The notes under the pieces are model-generated. The model was not told where the DNA came from, did no database searches, and saw only the letters and a list, made by a program, of their open reading frames with translations. Positions 49,007 through 56,995 of a stretch of DNA of 64,000 bases are shown piece after piece; position 1 is the first letter of the stretch, and each line of letters opens with the position of its first letter. This stretch comes from Nigerium massiliense. Its GTDB lineage: Bacteria > Actinomycetota > Actinomycetes > Propionibacteriales > Propionibacteriaceae. The stretch lies in assembly GCF_000826085.1 (NCBI RefSeq), contig NZ_CCYM01000003.1, forward strand, positions 248,001 through 312,000, written 5' to 3'. The translations under genes and the position numbers were made by a program.

Positions 49007-50536
49007 GGGACGCCGCGCGCCGCCGGCCACGGTGGGACCGGTTGAGGTCACCGGGACGGAGTGCCCCGGCGGGTGGGTTGCCATCGCGCCGATGATCCGC
49101 GGCGTCGTGCTCTCGTCGCCTGGTCGGACGACGACGTACTGGCCCATCATGCCTGCGTCCTCGTGGCGCAGGATGTGGCAGTGGTACATGTAGGGATGCA
49201 CGGCGTCCGCGAACGGCCCGAACTCGACGGCCAGCCTCGCGGACTGCTTCTCGGGCAAATGCACGGTGTCGCGCCGGCCCCTCGCCCAGGGTGGCGGCGG
49301 GCTTCCCGCGACATCCAGGACCGTGAAGCTGACTCCGTGGATGTGGAAGTTGTGGCTGTAGACGGTGTTCTCGATCTCCCACACCTCCGTCGTGGAGGCG
49401 GTCACGACCTCGTCGACCCTGGCCATGTCCATCTCCCGGCCGTTGATCGCGTCGTGGCCCTGCAGCCTGAACGGCCGGACGGTCGCGTCCGGCGCCGGGA
49501 CGAGAGGAGCCTCCCCGCCGAGCGAGCCGGGCAGGGGGGCGGACGCGGCCAGGGTAGGCGCCGCGCGCAACTCCAGGATGTTGTGGTCGCCGGCGTCGAT
49601 GCGTTCGGTTCCGCCGCGGGTGAGCAGGGTGACCGCCTCGCCCGGCCCGAACGGAACGACGATCTCCGCGCGCTCGGCCGGACCGAGCCGGAGGCGCTCC
49701 GTAGAGACCGGGGCGGGCAGCAGCCCGAGGTCGTTGCCGACCACCTGGAACGTCCGTCCGTCGGAGAACTCGAGGTTGTAGAGCCGCGCATTCGATCCGT
49801 TGAGCAGCCGGAACCGCACGAGACGGCTCGTGACCGTGAAGAACGGCTGCAGCGTCGCGTTCACGCACATGTCGGTGCCCATGAACCCGAAGTTCGGCTC
49901 CGTCGTGAGCAGTGACTGCCCGTCGCGACCGATCGTCCGGTCCTGCAGCACCAGGGGGACGTCGTCGACGCCGTAGCGGTGTGGGAGCTCGGCCGGGGTG
50001 GCCGGATCGTCGATCCAGAGCATCCCCGCCAGGCCGCGGTGCACGTGCAGCGCGGTGCTGCCGTGGGGGTGTGGGTGGTACCAGAGAGTCGCGGCCGGCT
50101 GGTCGACGGTGAAGGTCGGACGCCACGTCGCGCCCGGCTCGATGGGCTGGTGGGGTCCGCCGTCGAACACGGCCGGCACGTTGAGCCCGTGCCAGTGGAG
50201 CGTGGTGAGCTCGGGAAGGCGGTTGGTCACGGCGACGGCGACTCTCGATCCGCGGCGCAGGCGCACGGTGGGGCCGAGGATCGGCCCGTTGATACCCCAG
50301 GTCGGCGTGGGCTTGCCCGGCAGGAACGCGTGGACGCCTTCCTGCAGGCTGAGCGCGACCCGCTTTGCTCCCGACGGGTCCTGCGCCGGTTCGAGGACCG
50401 GCGGGATGCGCAGCGGGGTGCTGGGCCGCCAATCGCGGGCGGGCGGCGTCGACGAGCGGCCACCACAGCCGGTCATCGCAGCCCCCGCGGTGGCCCCAGC
50501 GAGCGCGAGGACGCGCCGACGCGACAGCGGGGTCAC
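49004..50536 (-). CDS. Exported multicopper oxidase (Tat-lipoprotein type)
   Basis: A 510-residue cupredoxin oxidase, likely for Cu(I) or phenolic/metal oxidation outside the membrane. The N-terminus SRRRVLALAGATAGAAMTGC carries twin arginines (R6-R7) and a lipobox Cys at residue 24. All four copper-binding blocks are intact: HWHG (114-117), WYHPHPHG (152-159), HNFHIHG near residue 440, and HPYMYHCHILRHEDAGMMG near 480 with the type 1 Cys and axial Met. GTG at 50536 overlaps the stop of a 58-residue membrane protein; an open frame continues upstream but is antisense noise. Regulated with it by the divergent marR at 50794. Confidence 0.92.
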   Translation of the reverse strand: MTPLSRRRVLALAGATAGAAMTGCGGRSSTPPARDWRPSTPLRIPPVLEPAQDPSGAKRVALSLQEGVHAFLPGKPTPTWGINGPILGPTVRLRRGSRVAVAVTNRLPELTTLHWHGLNVPAVFDGGPHQPIEPGATWRPTFTVDQPAATLWYHPHPHGSTALHVHRGLAGMLWIDDPATPAELPHRYGVDDVPLVLQDRTIGRDGQSLLTTEPNFGFMGTDMCVNATLQPFFTVTSRLVRFRLLNGSNARLYNLEFSDGRTFQVVGNDLGLLPAPVSTERLRLGPAERAEIVVPFGPGEAVTLLTRGGTERIDAGDHNILELRAAPTLAASAPLPGSLGGEAPLVPAPDATVRPFRLQGHDAINGREMDMARVDEVVTASTTEVWEIENTVYSHNFHIHGVSFTVLDVAGSPPPPWARGRRDTVHLPEKQSARLAVEFGPFADAVHPYMYHCHILRHEDAGMMGQYVVVRPGDESTTPRIIGAMATHPPGHSVPVTSTGPTVAGGARRP

Positions 50537-50709
50537 GCGACGGTCCGCCGGCGAGACAGGCGGAGAGCGATGACCCCGGCCGCGAGGAGGACGCCGACAG
50601 CCAATGGTGCGGCGTCGAGCCCGCGGCGCTGATCGCCGAGGTAGCCGGTGAGGACGGAGCCTGCGACGAATGCGAGCAGGGCGAGGAGTACGGTGACGAG
50701 GTGGCGCAT
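50533..50709 (-). CDS. Small two-helix membrane protein upstream of the multicopper oxidase
   Basis: A 58-residue protein, too short for most gene callers. It starts MRHLVTVLLALLAFVAGSVL, then a short Gly/Asp/Arg loop (GYLGDQRRGLDA), then a second hydrophobic segment (PLAVGVLLAAGVIALRL) and a basic end. The two membrane segments with a loop between suggest both termini in the cytosol. AAAGGGG lies 8 bases before the ATG, and the TGA overlaps the oxidase GTG by 3 bases, so the two are coupled. No family is recognised. A role in copper handling or in holding the oxidase at the membrane is only suggested by position. Confidence 0.7.
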   Translation of the reverse strand: MRHLVTVLLALLAFVAGSVLTGYLGDQRRGLDAAPLAVGVLLAAGVIALRLSRRRTVA

Positions 50710-50725
50710 GAGTGCATCCCCTTTC

Positions 50726-50744
50726 GAGAGCGCTTGTTGCTCTC
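50726..50744. promoter_or_regulatory. Hairpin in the oxidase operon leader
   Basis: GAGAGC-N7-GCTCTC, between the promoter region and the Shine-Dalgarno of the small membrane protein gene on the minus strand. Confidence 0.4.
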
Positions 50745-50753
50745 GTCCATTTA

Positions 50754-50768
50754 GTTAGACTGTCTAAC
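50754..50768. promoter_or_regulatory. Perfect MarR-type operator between divergent genes
   Basis: GTTAGAC-T-GTCTAAC, 7-base arms. A second half-conserved copy (GTTAGA-ATG-TCT) covers the -10 to start region of marR at 50788-50799. It is the obvious target for the divergent MarR protein, controlling both its own gene and the oxidase operon. Confidence 0.7.
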
Positions 50769-50780
50769 AATCACCGATCC

Positions 50781-50786
50781 TAGGAT
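50781..50786 (+). promoter_or_regulatory. Leaderless -10 of the second marR
   Basis: TAGGAT ends 7 bases before the ATG at 50794. Confidence 0.65.
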
Positions 50787-50793
50787 AGTTAGA

Positions 50794-51285
50794 ATGTCTC
50801 ATCAACCCCGGAGAGACCCGGAGGCGTCGACCCTGAGGCGCGACGTCGTCGTCGCGGTTCGTGAGATGCAGGGCGGCGCCCACGATGTCGACAGCAGCGC
50901 CGCGGAGCATCTGGGGATCAACCACACAGACCTGGCGATCCTGCGTTTCCTCGACGGGGGGCCGCGCTCGCCGAAGGAACTGGCGGCGTCGGCGCGCATC
51001 ACGCCGGCGTCCATGACCGTGGCGTTGCGGCGCCTCGAGGCGGCGGGCTGGGTGAGCCGCGAGCACGACCCCGGCGATGGACGCCGCGCGATCGTCCGGC
51101 TCACGCCGCGCGCGGTCACGTCCCTGGCGGAGCTTTACGGGCCCATCGCTCGGGAGGGCAAGGAGATCCTCGAGGAGCTCAGCGACGCCGAGCTCCGCAC
51201 GGTGTTGGGTTTCCTGGAGCCGTCCGCAGCGATGCAGCGGCGCCAGGCGGACCGGATCCGTGGGCTCGCGGCCCCGACGGACTGA
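50794..51285 (+). CDS. MarR family transcriptional regulator
   Basis: A 163-residue winged-helix regulator: the DNA-binding core runs from about residue 44 (HTDLAILRFLDGGPRSPKELA) through the recognition helix (TPASMTVALRRLEAAGWVSRE) to the wing HDPGDGRRAIVRL. It is transcribed divergently from the small membrane protein and multicopper oxidase genes, with a perfect 15-base palindrome between them, so oxidase control is the likely task. The signal is unknown; no Cys pattern for copper sensing is seen. Not closely related by eye to the MarR at 45880. Confidence 0.9.
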   Translation: MSHQPRRDPEASTLRRDVVVAVREMQGGAHDVDSSAAEHLGINHTDLAILRFLDGGPRSPKELAASARITPASMTVALRRLEAAGWVSREHDPGDGRRAIVRLTPRAVTSLAELYGPIAREGKEILEELSDAELRTVLGFLEPSAAMQRRQADRIRGLAAPTD

Positions 51286-51359
51286 CCGACGAGGGGCGAT
51301 GCGACGGCCCGCAACGGTCGCGGTGGAAACAGGCGCGGGCGGCGCGGGATCAGCGCCTC

Positions 51360-51450
51360 GAGGATCAGGCGCGCATCAGGCTGTGAACCGGGCGCGGTCG
51401 GGAATCAGGTTCGTTCGTCGGCGGACACGTGGGGTTGAGGATCAGGCGCG
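51360..51450. repeat. Two-copy duplication over the HAD gene stop codon
   Basis: GAGGATCAGGCGCG occurs at 51360-51373 and 51437-51450. The inner copy holds the TGA stop of the HAD gene (minus strand). The spacing is again 77 bases, as at serC, but only the 14-base core is shared. Confidence 0.5.
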
Positions 51451-52206
51451 GTCGAGCGTGGGGATCAGCTCGCGCAGGAACTCCAGCGTGTCGGGCCAGT
51501 CGGTCACGGCGTGCGACTGGACGCCCAGGGCCAGCACGGGGTAGTCGTTGCCGCCCGGGGCGAGCCGGTCGCCGACGAACATGATCTGTGCCGGGTCGAG
51601 TTCGAGGATCTCGCACAGCTGGCTCAGGCCGTAGCCCTTGTCGATGCCCTGCTCGGTGATGTCGATCGACGTCGACCCGCCCGCGTGGACCGCCAGATCG
51701 GGCAGCTCGGCCTGCACCCGGTCGCGTAGGGCGGCGCGCTTGCTGCCGTCGGGGTCCCACTGCTTCTTCGCGTCCACGGGGGCCTGCTGGCCGAGGGCGG
51801 AGAACGTCACCTGGGAGCCGCGGTCTTCGATGCGCGGGCCCCAGGTCTTCGCCTCCCACAGCCCCAGTTCTCGCGCCCCGGTCTCCAGCGCCGTGGCGCA
51901 TGCGTCGACCTGCTCGGGCGTGAGCCGGTGCGCGTACTGGACCTGCCACGCCCCGTCGACGCAGCGGTAGTACTGGGTGCCGTTCGTCGGCATGATGTGC
52001 AGCCGCTCCAGCGTGGACGCCTGGGGCAGTCGGCCGAGCACCTGCGTCTCGAACTGGGTGTAGTTGCCGCCGGAGATGATGCACACCGGTCGCCGGTCGA
52101 GCAGTTCCATCAGCACGTCACGCATCTCGTCCGGCAGGGCGGACTTGGACGGGGCGAGCGTGTCGTCGAGGTCGAAGGCGACGAGCGCGATGGGCGTGGC
52201 GATCAC
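51442..52206 (-). CDS. HAD-IIB family phosphatase / phosphomannomutase-like
   Basis: A 254-residue haloacid dehalogenase of class IIB (Cof/PMM type). The nucleophile motif is FDLDDTLAPSK (Asp11, Asp13), motif II IISGGNY, and the end has VGDRLAPGGNDYPVLALG with motif IV acids. The cap between about residues 85 and 185 resembles eukaryotic-type phosphomannomutase and sucrose-phosphatase relatives. GTG at 52206 has AGGAGG 7 bases upstream. Substrate is unknown; sugar phosphates are likely. The 3' end, including the stop, is partly duplicated downstream. Confidence 0.8.
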   Translation of the reverse strand: MIATPIALVAFDLDDTLAPSKSALPDEMRDVLMELLDRRPVCIISGGNYTQFETQVLGRLPQASTLERLHIMPTNGTQYYRCVDGAWQVQYAHRLTPEQVDACATALETGARELGLWEAKTWGPRIEDRGSQVTFSALGQQAPVDAKKQWDPDGSKRAALRDRVQAELPDLAVHAGGSTSIDITEQGIDKGYGLSQLCEILELDPAQIMFVGDRLAPGGNDYPVLALGVQSHAVTDWPDTLEFLRELIPTLDRA

Positions 52207-52228
52207 GGGTGGTCCTCCTGGCTTGTGA

Positions 52229-52603
52229 TCAGGACACCCTAACGGACCGCTCCCGGCGCCGCAGGACGAGTCGCGCGATCCCGCGCCACCCGAACATCAC
52301 CGCCGCCAAGAAGACCGCGGCGACGATCACGAAGCTGACCTGCACCCCCATGCCGAGTAGGCCGCGCACGAGCATCCCCACGGTCAGCGTGAACGCCCAC
52401 ACGGTCAGACCCTGCCACCACAGGGAGTCGGTGAACCGGCGCAGCATCAGCACGATCCAGCCCATCAGCGTGGCCAGGACGAACGGCGCGGCCACCCGCA
52501 CCACCGCGTCGGGAGCGAGCGGCTCGCCGTGGCTGGCCAGGCCGATCATCGAGAACAGCCCGACGGCGACGAGGTCGAGGAGGACGGCGAGGATGGTGGG
52601 CAT
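52229..52603 (-). CDS. DUF3054 family membrane protein
   Basis: A 124-residue integral membrane protein with four hydrophobic segments (LAVLLDLVAVGLFSMIGLA, APFVLATLMGWIVLML, LTVWAFTLTVGMLVRGLLG, SFVIVAAVFLAAVMFGW). The first helix with an Asp and the SHGE turn matches the DUF3054 pattern. Function is unknown for the family. ATG at 52603 has GGGAGAG upstream; an in-frame ATG at 52639 lies before the ribosome site. It is divergent from dop and 22 bases before the HAD gene. Confidence 0.75.
   Translation of the reverse strand: MPTILAVLLDLVAVGLFSMIGLASHGEPLAPDAVVRVAAPFVLATLMGWIVLMLRRFTDSLWWQGLTVWAFTLTVGMLVRGLLGMGVQVSFVIVAAVFLAAVMFGWRGIARLVLRRRERSVRVS
52236..52241 (-). promoter_or_regulatory. 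Putative -10 of the HAD gene
   Basis: TAGGGT on the minus strand, 29 bases before the GTG, giving a leader of about 23 bases with AGGAGG. It overlaps the end of the DUF3054 gene. Confidence 0.45.
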
Positions 52604-52652
52604 GGATCTCTCCCTACAGCAGGCTGCTCCGAGACGCACGCCCCGGACGCCC

Positions 52653-52658
52653 TAGCCT
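52653..52658 (+). promoter_or_regulatory. Leaderless -10 of dop
   Basis: TAGCCT ends 6 bases before the ATG at 52665. Confidence 0.65.
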
Positions 52659-52664
52659 AGTGGC

Positions 52665-53987
52665 ATGGCGCTGATCGGGACGGAAACCGAGTTCGGCATC
52701 GCCGCGCCGGACGAACCCGGCCTCGACCCGGACGTCCTCTCGCAGACCGTCGTCCGGCACGTCGCCGGCCCCGCGACGCCGGTGTTCGAGGGGATCCACA
52801 ACCGGGTCCTGGGCAACGGTGCGCGGTTCTACGTCGACCACGGCCATCCCGAGTACGCCGGACCGGAGAGCACCACCCCGACCGACGCCACCGTCGTCGA
52901 GCTCGCCGGAGACCGCCTCGTGGCCCAGGCCGCCGCGCGGGCCTCCGAGGAGCTGGGCGTCGACGTCGCGGTCTTCAAGAACAACACCGACGGCAAGGGC
53001 GCAAGCTACGGCTACCACGAGAACTACCTCCTGCGACGCGACACCCCCTTCGCGCGGGTCCTGGCGCTGCTGCCGGCGTTCCTCGCGACCCGGGTCATCT
53101 ACACGGGCGCCGGGCGCGTGGGGATCGGCCCGGCGGGGGAGACCCTCGGCTTCCAGCGTTCCCAGCGCGCGGACTTCTTCGAGCGTGTCAGTGGCCTCGA
53201 CACCACCCGCAATCGCGGCCTGGTCAACACCCGAGACGAGCCGCACGCGCGGCCGTCCCGTTGGCGTCGGCTGCACGTCATCCCGGGCGACGCCAACCGC
53301 AACCCCTTCGCCACCTGGCTCAAGCTGGGCACCGCGACGCTCGTGCTCGCCTGCCTCGAGGACGACGCCCTGCCCGCCGTCGACGTCGGCGACCCCGTCG
53401 CGGCGTTCCGGGCGGCGAGCCGCGAGGACGTCCCGCGGCTCGCCCTGGACGCCCAGCGCCGCTTCCTCGACGCGTGCGCCGGCCATCCCGGCTGCGCCGA
53501 GCAGCCCGAGGCGGACGAGATCCTCGCCGAGTGGGCGCGCGTCCTCGACGACCTCACCGCCGACCCCACGGCCACCGCCGACCGCCTCGACTGGAGCGCC
53601 AAGCGCGCCCTGCTGCAGCGCCTGCAAAACCGCGACGACCTCGCCTGGGACGCCCCGCGACTCGCCGGGCTCGACCTGCTCTGGGCCGAACTCAGCGACC
53701 GTAGCCCGTTCGAGGCGCTGCGCCGCGCCGGCCGGTTGATCGACTGGATCGACCCGGACGACGTCGCCACCGCCATGCACGAACCGCCGTCCGGCACGCG
53801 GGCGTTCACGCGCGGCCTGCTCGTCCGCGAGCACGCCGATCGGGTCATCGCGGCGACCTGGGACTCGGTGCTGGTGCAGGACTCCTCGGGCGGGCTGCAC
53901 AACCTCAAGATGACCGAGCCCGTGTCATGGACGGCCGCCGAGATCGACCCTGCCTGGACGCTGGATAGAATCCTGCGTCATGAGTGA
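52665..53987 (+). CDS. dop: Deamidase of Pup (Dop), loop-less form
   Basis: Glutamine-synthetase-like enzyme that deamidates the C-terminal Gln of Pup and also removes Pup from proteins. Dop rather than PafA is supported by YVDHGHPEYAGPE, FKNNTDGKGASYGYHENYL and the R-x4-F-ERV region. It has 440 residues against about 500 in mycobacteria; the deficit is near residues 35-50, where the conserved Dop-loop should lie between the first strand and GNGARFYVD. The nucleotide and metal acids (TETEFG, HPEY) are in place. The start is fixed by the leaderless -10. It heads dop-pup-prcB-prcA. Confidence 0.93.
   Translation: MALIGTETEFGIAAPDEPGLDPDVLSQTVVRHVAGPATPVFEGIHNRVLGNGARFYVDHGHPEYAGPESTTPTDATVVELAGDRLVAQAAARASEELGVDVAVFKNNTDGKGASYGYHENYLLRRDTPFARVLALLPAFLATRVIYTGAGRVGIGPAGETLGFQRSQRADFFERVSGLDTTRNRGLVNTRDEPHARPSRWRRLHVIPGDANRNPFATWLKLGTATLVLACLEDDALPAVDVGDPVAAFRAASREDVPRLALDAQRRFLDACAGHPGCAEQPEADEILAEWARVLDDLTADPTATADRLDWSAKRALLQRLQNRDDLAWDAPRLAGLDLLWAELSDRSPFEALRRAGRLIDWIDPDDVATAMHEPPSGTRAFTRGLLVREHADRVIAATWDSVLVQDSSGGLHNLKMTEPVSWTAAEIDPAWTLDRILRHE
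53966..53971 (+). promoter_or_regulatory. Promoter -10 of pup within the dop end
   Basis: TAGAAT, the closest match to the consensus TATAAT in this set, ends 8 bases before the pup ATG. It would give separate, strong expression of pup and the 20S genes. Confidence 0.6.
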
Positions 53988-54162
53988 GCGCATCCAACGA
54001 CGACGGTCGACGCGGCCGCAGCAGGACGAGGCGCCGGCCACGCAGACGGCCCGGCGCGACCAGTCCGTGGACTACGACGCGCTGCTCGACGAGATCGACG
54101 GCGTCCTCGAGTCGACCTCGGAGGACTACGTTCGCAACTTCGTCCAGAAGGGCGGCCAGTGA
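53980..54162 (+). CDS. pup: Prokaryotic ubiquitin-like protein Pup
   Basis: A 60-residue, intrinsically disordered tag joined to lysines of proteasome substrates. The Arg- and Gln-rich N-terminal half is followed by the conserved ARC-binding helix ([22 protein letters not shown]) and the end FVQKGGQ. The terminal Gln means that Dop must first deamidate it to Glu. ATG at 53980 overlaps the dop stop by 8 bases. The prcB start overlaps the pup stop (GTGA). Confidence 0.97.
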   Translation: MSERIQRRRSTRPQQDEAPATQTARRDQSVDYDALLDEIDGVLESTSEDYVRNFVQKGGQ

Positions 54163-55028
54163 CCCCCCTGATCCCTGAGCACGGCGCGGTGTTCTCCCCG
54201 CGCGGTGGGACGCCGGACGCCCGATCCGACGCTGCCGCCTTCACGGGCCTGGGCGGCGCGTCCTTCGCGGAGCTCCTGGCGCACTCCAGCCCGGGGGCCC
54301 TACCGCGTCCGGCCGGCACCGATGTCGGCCCCCTCGCGCCGCACGGCACCACGATCGTCGCCGCCACCTACCCCGGCGGCGTCGTCATGGCCGGCGACCG
54401 CCGCGCCACCTGGGGCGGCCAGATCGCCCAGCGCGACGTCGAGAAGGTCTTCCCGGCCGACGAGTCGTCCGTCGTCGGCATCGCGGGCGTGGCCGGCATC
54501 GCGGTGGAGCTCGTCCGGCTGTTCCAGGCCGAGCTGGAGCACTACGAGAAGATCGAGGGCGCCCCGCTGACCTTCGACGGCCGCGCCACCAGGCTCGGCG
54601 GGATCATCCGCGCCAACCTGGGCCAGGCGATGCAGGGCTTCACGGTGCTGCCGGTCTTCGCCGGCTGGGACGGCCGCCGCGGACGCATCGTGTCCTACGA
54701 CGTCGTGGGCGGCCGCTACGAGGAACACGGCCACTACGCCGTCGGCTCCGGCGCCGTGTTCGCGCGGGGCAGCCTGAAGAAGCTGTACCGCGACGACCTC
54801 GATGAGCAGGGAACGGTCACCGCGCTGATCCAGGCGCTCGTCGACTCCTCCGACGACGACTCCGCGACCGCGGGGCCCGATCAGGTGCGCCGGCTCTACC
54901 CGTTGGTCTACGTCGCGGACGCCGCCGGCGTCCGCCGCTGGGGGGCCGAGCGGCTGGAGCCGCTGGTCGACGACATCCTGGCGGGACGCCGTTCCCGTCC
55001 TGACGGCCCGGGAGCGCCGCTGCGATGA
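54159..55028 (+). CDS. prcB: 20S proteasome beta subunit (catalytic)
   Basis: Protease subunit of 289 residues with a 63-residue propeptide; autoprocessing at HG-TT exposes catalytic Thr64 ([19 protein letters not shown]). Asp and Lys of the active centre are in MAGDRRAT and VEKVF. The SYDVVGGRY and GSGAVFARG segments fit actinobacterial PrcB. It overlaps pup upstream and prcA downstream by 4 bases each, so the core is built from one mRNA. The gate is normally opened by ARC, PafE/Bpa or Cpa-type partners. Confidence 0.96.
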   Translation: MTPLIPEHGAVFSPRGGTPDARSDAAAFTGLGGASFAELLAHSSPGALPRPAGTDVGPLAPHGTTIVAATYPGGVVMAGDRRATWGGQIAQRDVEKVFPADESSVVGIAGVAGIAVELVRLFQAELEHYEKIEGAPLTFDGRATRLGGIIRANLGQAMQGFTVLPVFAGWDGRRGRIVSYDVVGGRYEEHGHYAVGSGAVFARGSLKKLYRDDLDEQGTVTALIQALVDSSDDDSATAGPDQVRRLYPLVYVADAAGVRRWGAERLEPLVDDILAGRRSRPDGPGAPLR

Positions 55029-55753
55029 GCATGCCCTTCTACGTCTCACCCGAACAGCAGATGAAGGACCGCGCCGAGTTCGCCCGCCAGGGCATCGCGC
55101 GCGGGCGCTCGGTCGTGGCCGTCCGCTACGCCGACGGGTTGTTGTTCGTCGCCGAGAACCTGTCGGCCACGCTGCACAAGGTCTCCGAGATCTACGACCG
55201 CATCGGCTTCGCCGGCGTCGGCCGCTACCACGAGTTCGAGGCGCTGCGGGTGTCCGGCATCCGGCAGGCGGACCTGCGCGGTTACACCTACGACCGCGAG
55301 GATGTCGCCGCGCGCGCCCTGGTGAACTCCTACGCCCAGCTGCTGGGGGGCATGTTCGCCGCGGTCGGGGAGAAGCCGCTGGAGGTCGACCTGGTCGTCG
55401 GCGAGCTCGGCAAGGACGCCGCGGACGACCGGCTGTACCGCCTCGGCTTCGACGGCTCGGTCAGCGACGATCCGACGCTCGTCGTGATCGGCGGGGCGGC
55501 CGACGAGGTCGAGAAGGCGCTGCGCCGGGACCTCGGCGGCTCGACGTCAGACGAGACGGCGCAGCGCACCGCCTCCGACGACCTCGCGACGACCCTGGTC
55601 CGCGCGGTGGCCGCGCTGGCGTCGGTGGGTGGGCGACGGATCGACCCCGCCGCGCTCGAGGTCGGCGTCCTCGACCGGACGCGGCCGCAGCGCCGCAAGT
55701 TCCGCCGGCTGGGCGCCGGCGAGGTCGCGGAGATCCTGGGGGAGCAGCGATGA
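55025..55753 (+). CDS. prcA: 20S proteasome alpha subunit
   Basis: Structural outer-ring subunit of 242 residues. The N-terminus [22 protein letters not shown] is the actinobacterial signature and forms the gate. The core ([31 protein letters not shown]) lacks an N-terminal catalytic Thr, as expected. It has a longer charged C-terminal tail ([14 protein letters not shown]). The stop overlaps the tyrA start. No pafA follows, unlike in mycobacteria and streptomycetes. Confidence 0.96.
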   Translation: MSMPFYVSPEQQMKDRAEFARQGIARGRSVVAVRYADGLLFVAENLSATLHKVSEIYDRIGFAGVGRYHEFEALRVSGIRQADLRGYTYDREDVAARALVNSYAQLLGGMFAAVGEKPLEVDLVVGELGKDAADDRLYRLGFDGSVSDDPTLVVIGGAADEVEKALRRDLGGSTSDETAQRTASDDLATTLVRAVAALASVGGRRIDPAALEVGVLDRTRPQRRKFRRLGAGEVAEILGEQR

Positions 55754-56817
55754 TCGACGTCCGCATCTCGCCGGTGCTGATCATCGGCACCGGCCTCGTG
55801 GGGGCGTCCGTCGGCTGCGCGCTGACCCGCGCCGGGCTGGAGGTCCACCTGCAGGACGCCTCGCCCACCCACGCGCTGGTGGCGGCGTCCCGCGGCGCGG
55901 GCACCATCGACCCGATCGACCCCGAGGACGTCAACCTCGTCGTGGTCGCAGCCCCGCCGCGCGTGCTCGCCCCGCTGATCGAGGACGCCCTGGCGACCTA
56001 CCCGAACGCCTCCGTCACCGACACCGGTTCGATCAAGGGGGTCGTCCTGGCGCAGTTGCGCGCCGGCGGCGTCGACCTGTCGCGCTACTGCGGCTCGCAC
56101 CCGATGGCGGGGAGTCAGCGCGTCGGCCCGCTCACAGCCCGCGCCGACCTCTTCGAGGAGCGGACCTGGATCGTCACCCCGCACGACAACTCGTCCGCCA
56201 AGGCCGTGCTCGCGGTGCAGCGCATCGCCGACCTGTGCGGCGCACGCGTCATCAGCATGGCCGCCGGGCACCACGACGAGGCGGTGGCGCAGGTGTCGCA
56301 CGTGCCGCAGCTGATGTCTGCGCTGGTCGGTGGCGGGCTCCTCGAGCTCCCCGTGGAGCATCTCCGGCTCGCCGGCCAGGGCCTGCGCGACGTCACGCGT
56401 ATCGCCGGGTCCGACCCGGGCATGTGGACGCAGATCATCTCGGCGAACGCGAGCGCCGTCCGCACCGAGTTGGAAGAGCTGTCCGAGGACCTGCAGCAGC
56501 TGATCTCCGTGCTGGACGACCCGGCCCAGGTCACGGCCTTCCTCGACCGCGGACGCCGCGGCACGCGACGGCTGCCCGGCAAGCACGGCGCGCTGCCGGC
56601 CGACTACGCCCAGGTCGTCGTCGAGATCCCCGACGAGCCGGGCGCGCTGGCGCGGCTGTTCTCCGACATCGACAAGGCGGGCGTCAACGTCGAGGACGTG
56701 GCGATCGACCACGAGCTCGAACGCGAGGTGGGACGGCTGACCGTCCTGGTGGATCCCGGCCGGGCGCCCTCGCTTCGCACGGCGATGCAAGCCGCGGGGT
56801 GGACCGTCCGCGATTGA
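55750..56817 (+). CDS. tyrA: Prephenate dehydrogenase with C-terminal ACT domain
   Basis: Oxidative decarboxylation of prephenate to hydroxyphenylpyruvate in tyrosine synthesis. The 355-residue protein has an NAD-binding start (LIIGTGLVGASVGCAL), the conserved SVTDTGSIKG and CGSHPMAGSQRVGP with the catalytic His region, then a helical dimerisation domain, and an ACT domain from about residue 287 (VVVEIPDEPGALARLFSDI) for feedback by aromatic amino acids. It overlaps prcA by four bases and is followed by cmk and der after the DoxX gene, a common actinobacterial order. Confidence 0.93.
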   Translation: MIDVRISPVLIIGTGLVGASVGCALTRAGLEVHLQDASPTHALVAASRGAGTIDPIDPEDVNLVVVAAPPRVLAPLIEDALATYPNASVTDTGSIKGVVLAQLRAGGVDLSRYCGSHPMAGSQRVGPLTARADLFEERTWIVTPHDNSSAKAVLAVQRIADLCGARVISMAAGHHDEAVAQVSHVPQLMSALVGGGLLELPVEHLRLAGQGLRDVTRIAGSDPGMWTQIISANASAVRTELEELSEDLQQLISVLDDPAQVTAFLDRGRRGTRRLPGKHGALPADYAQVVVEIPDEPGALARLFSDIDKAGVNVEDVAIDHELEREVGRLTVLVDPGRAPSLRTAMQAAGWTVRD

Positions 56818-56995
56818 GTCGCGCGGCCGTGACGACGGTAGGTCTCGTGACCTGGTCGGTTCCGGCGGGTCAGCACTGCTCCGAGGGACCCGGCGGAGTC
56901 TCGGCGTGTCTCATTGACGAACGGCCGTGCAGCGGGGTGTTTGCCGTAGCCTTATGGATGTTCCCGAGCTTTTCCCAGATCGGAGGATCAAGCCC

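Noticed and set aside
52665..53987. PafA (Pup ligase) instead of Dop
   Set aside because: The short N-terminus is PafA-like, but YVDHGHPEY, the KNNTDGKGASYG block and the position before pup are those of Dop.
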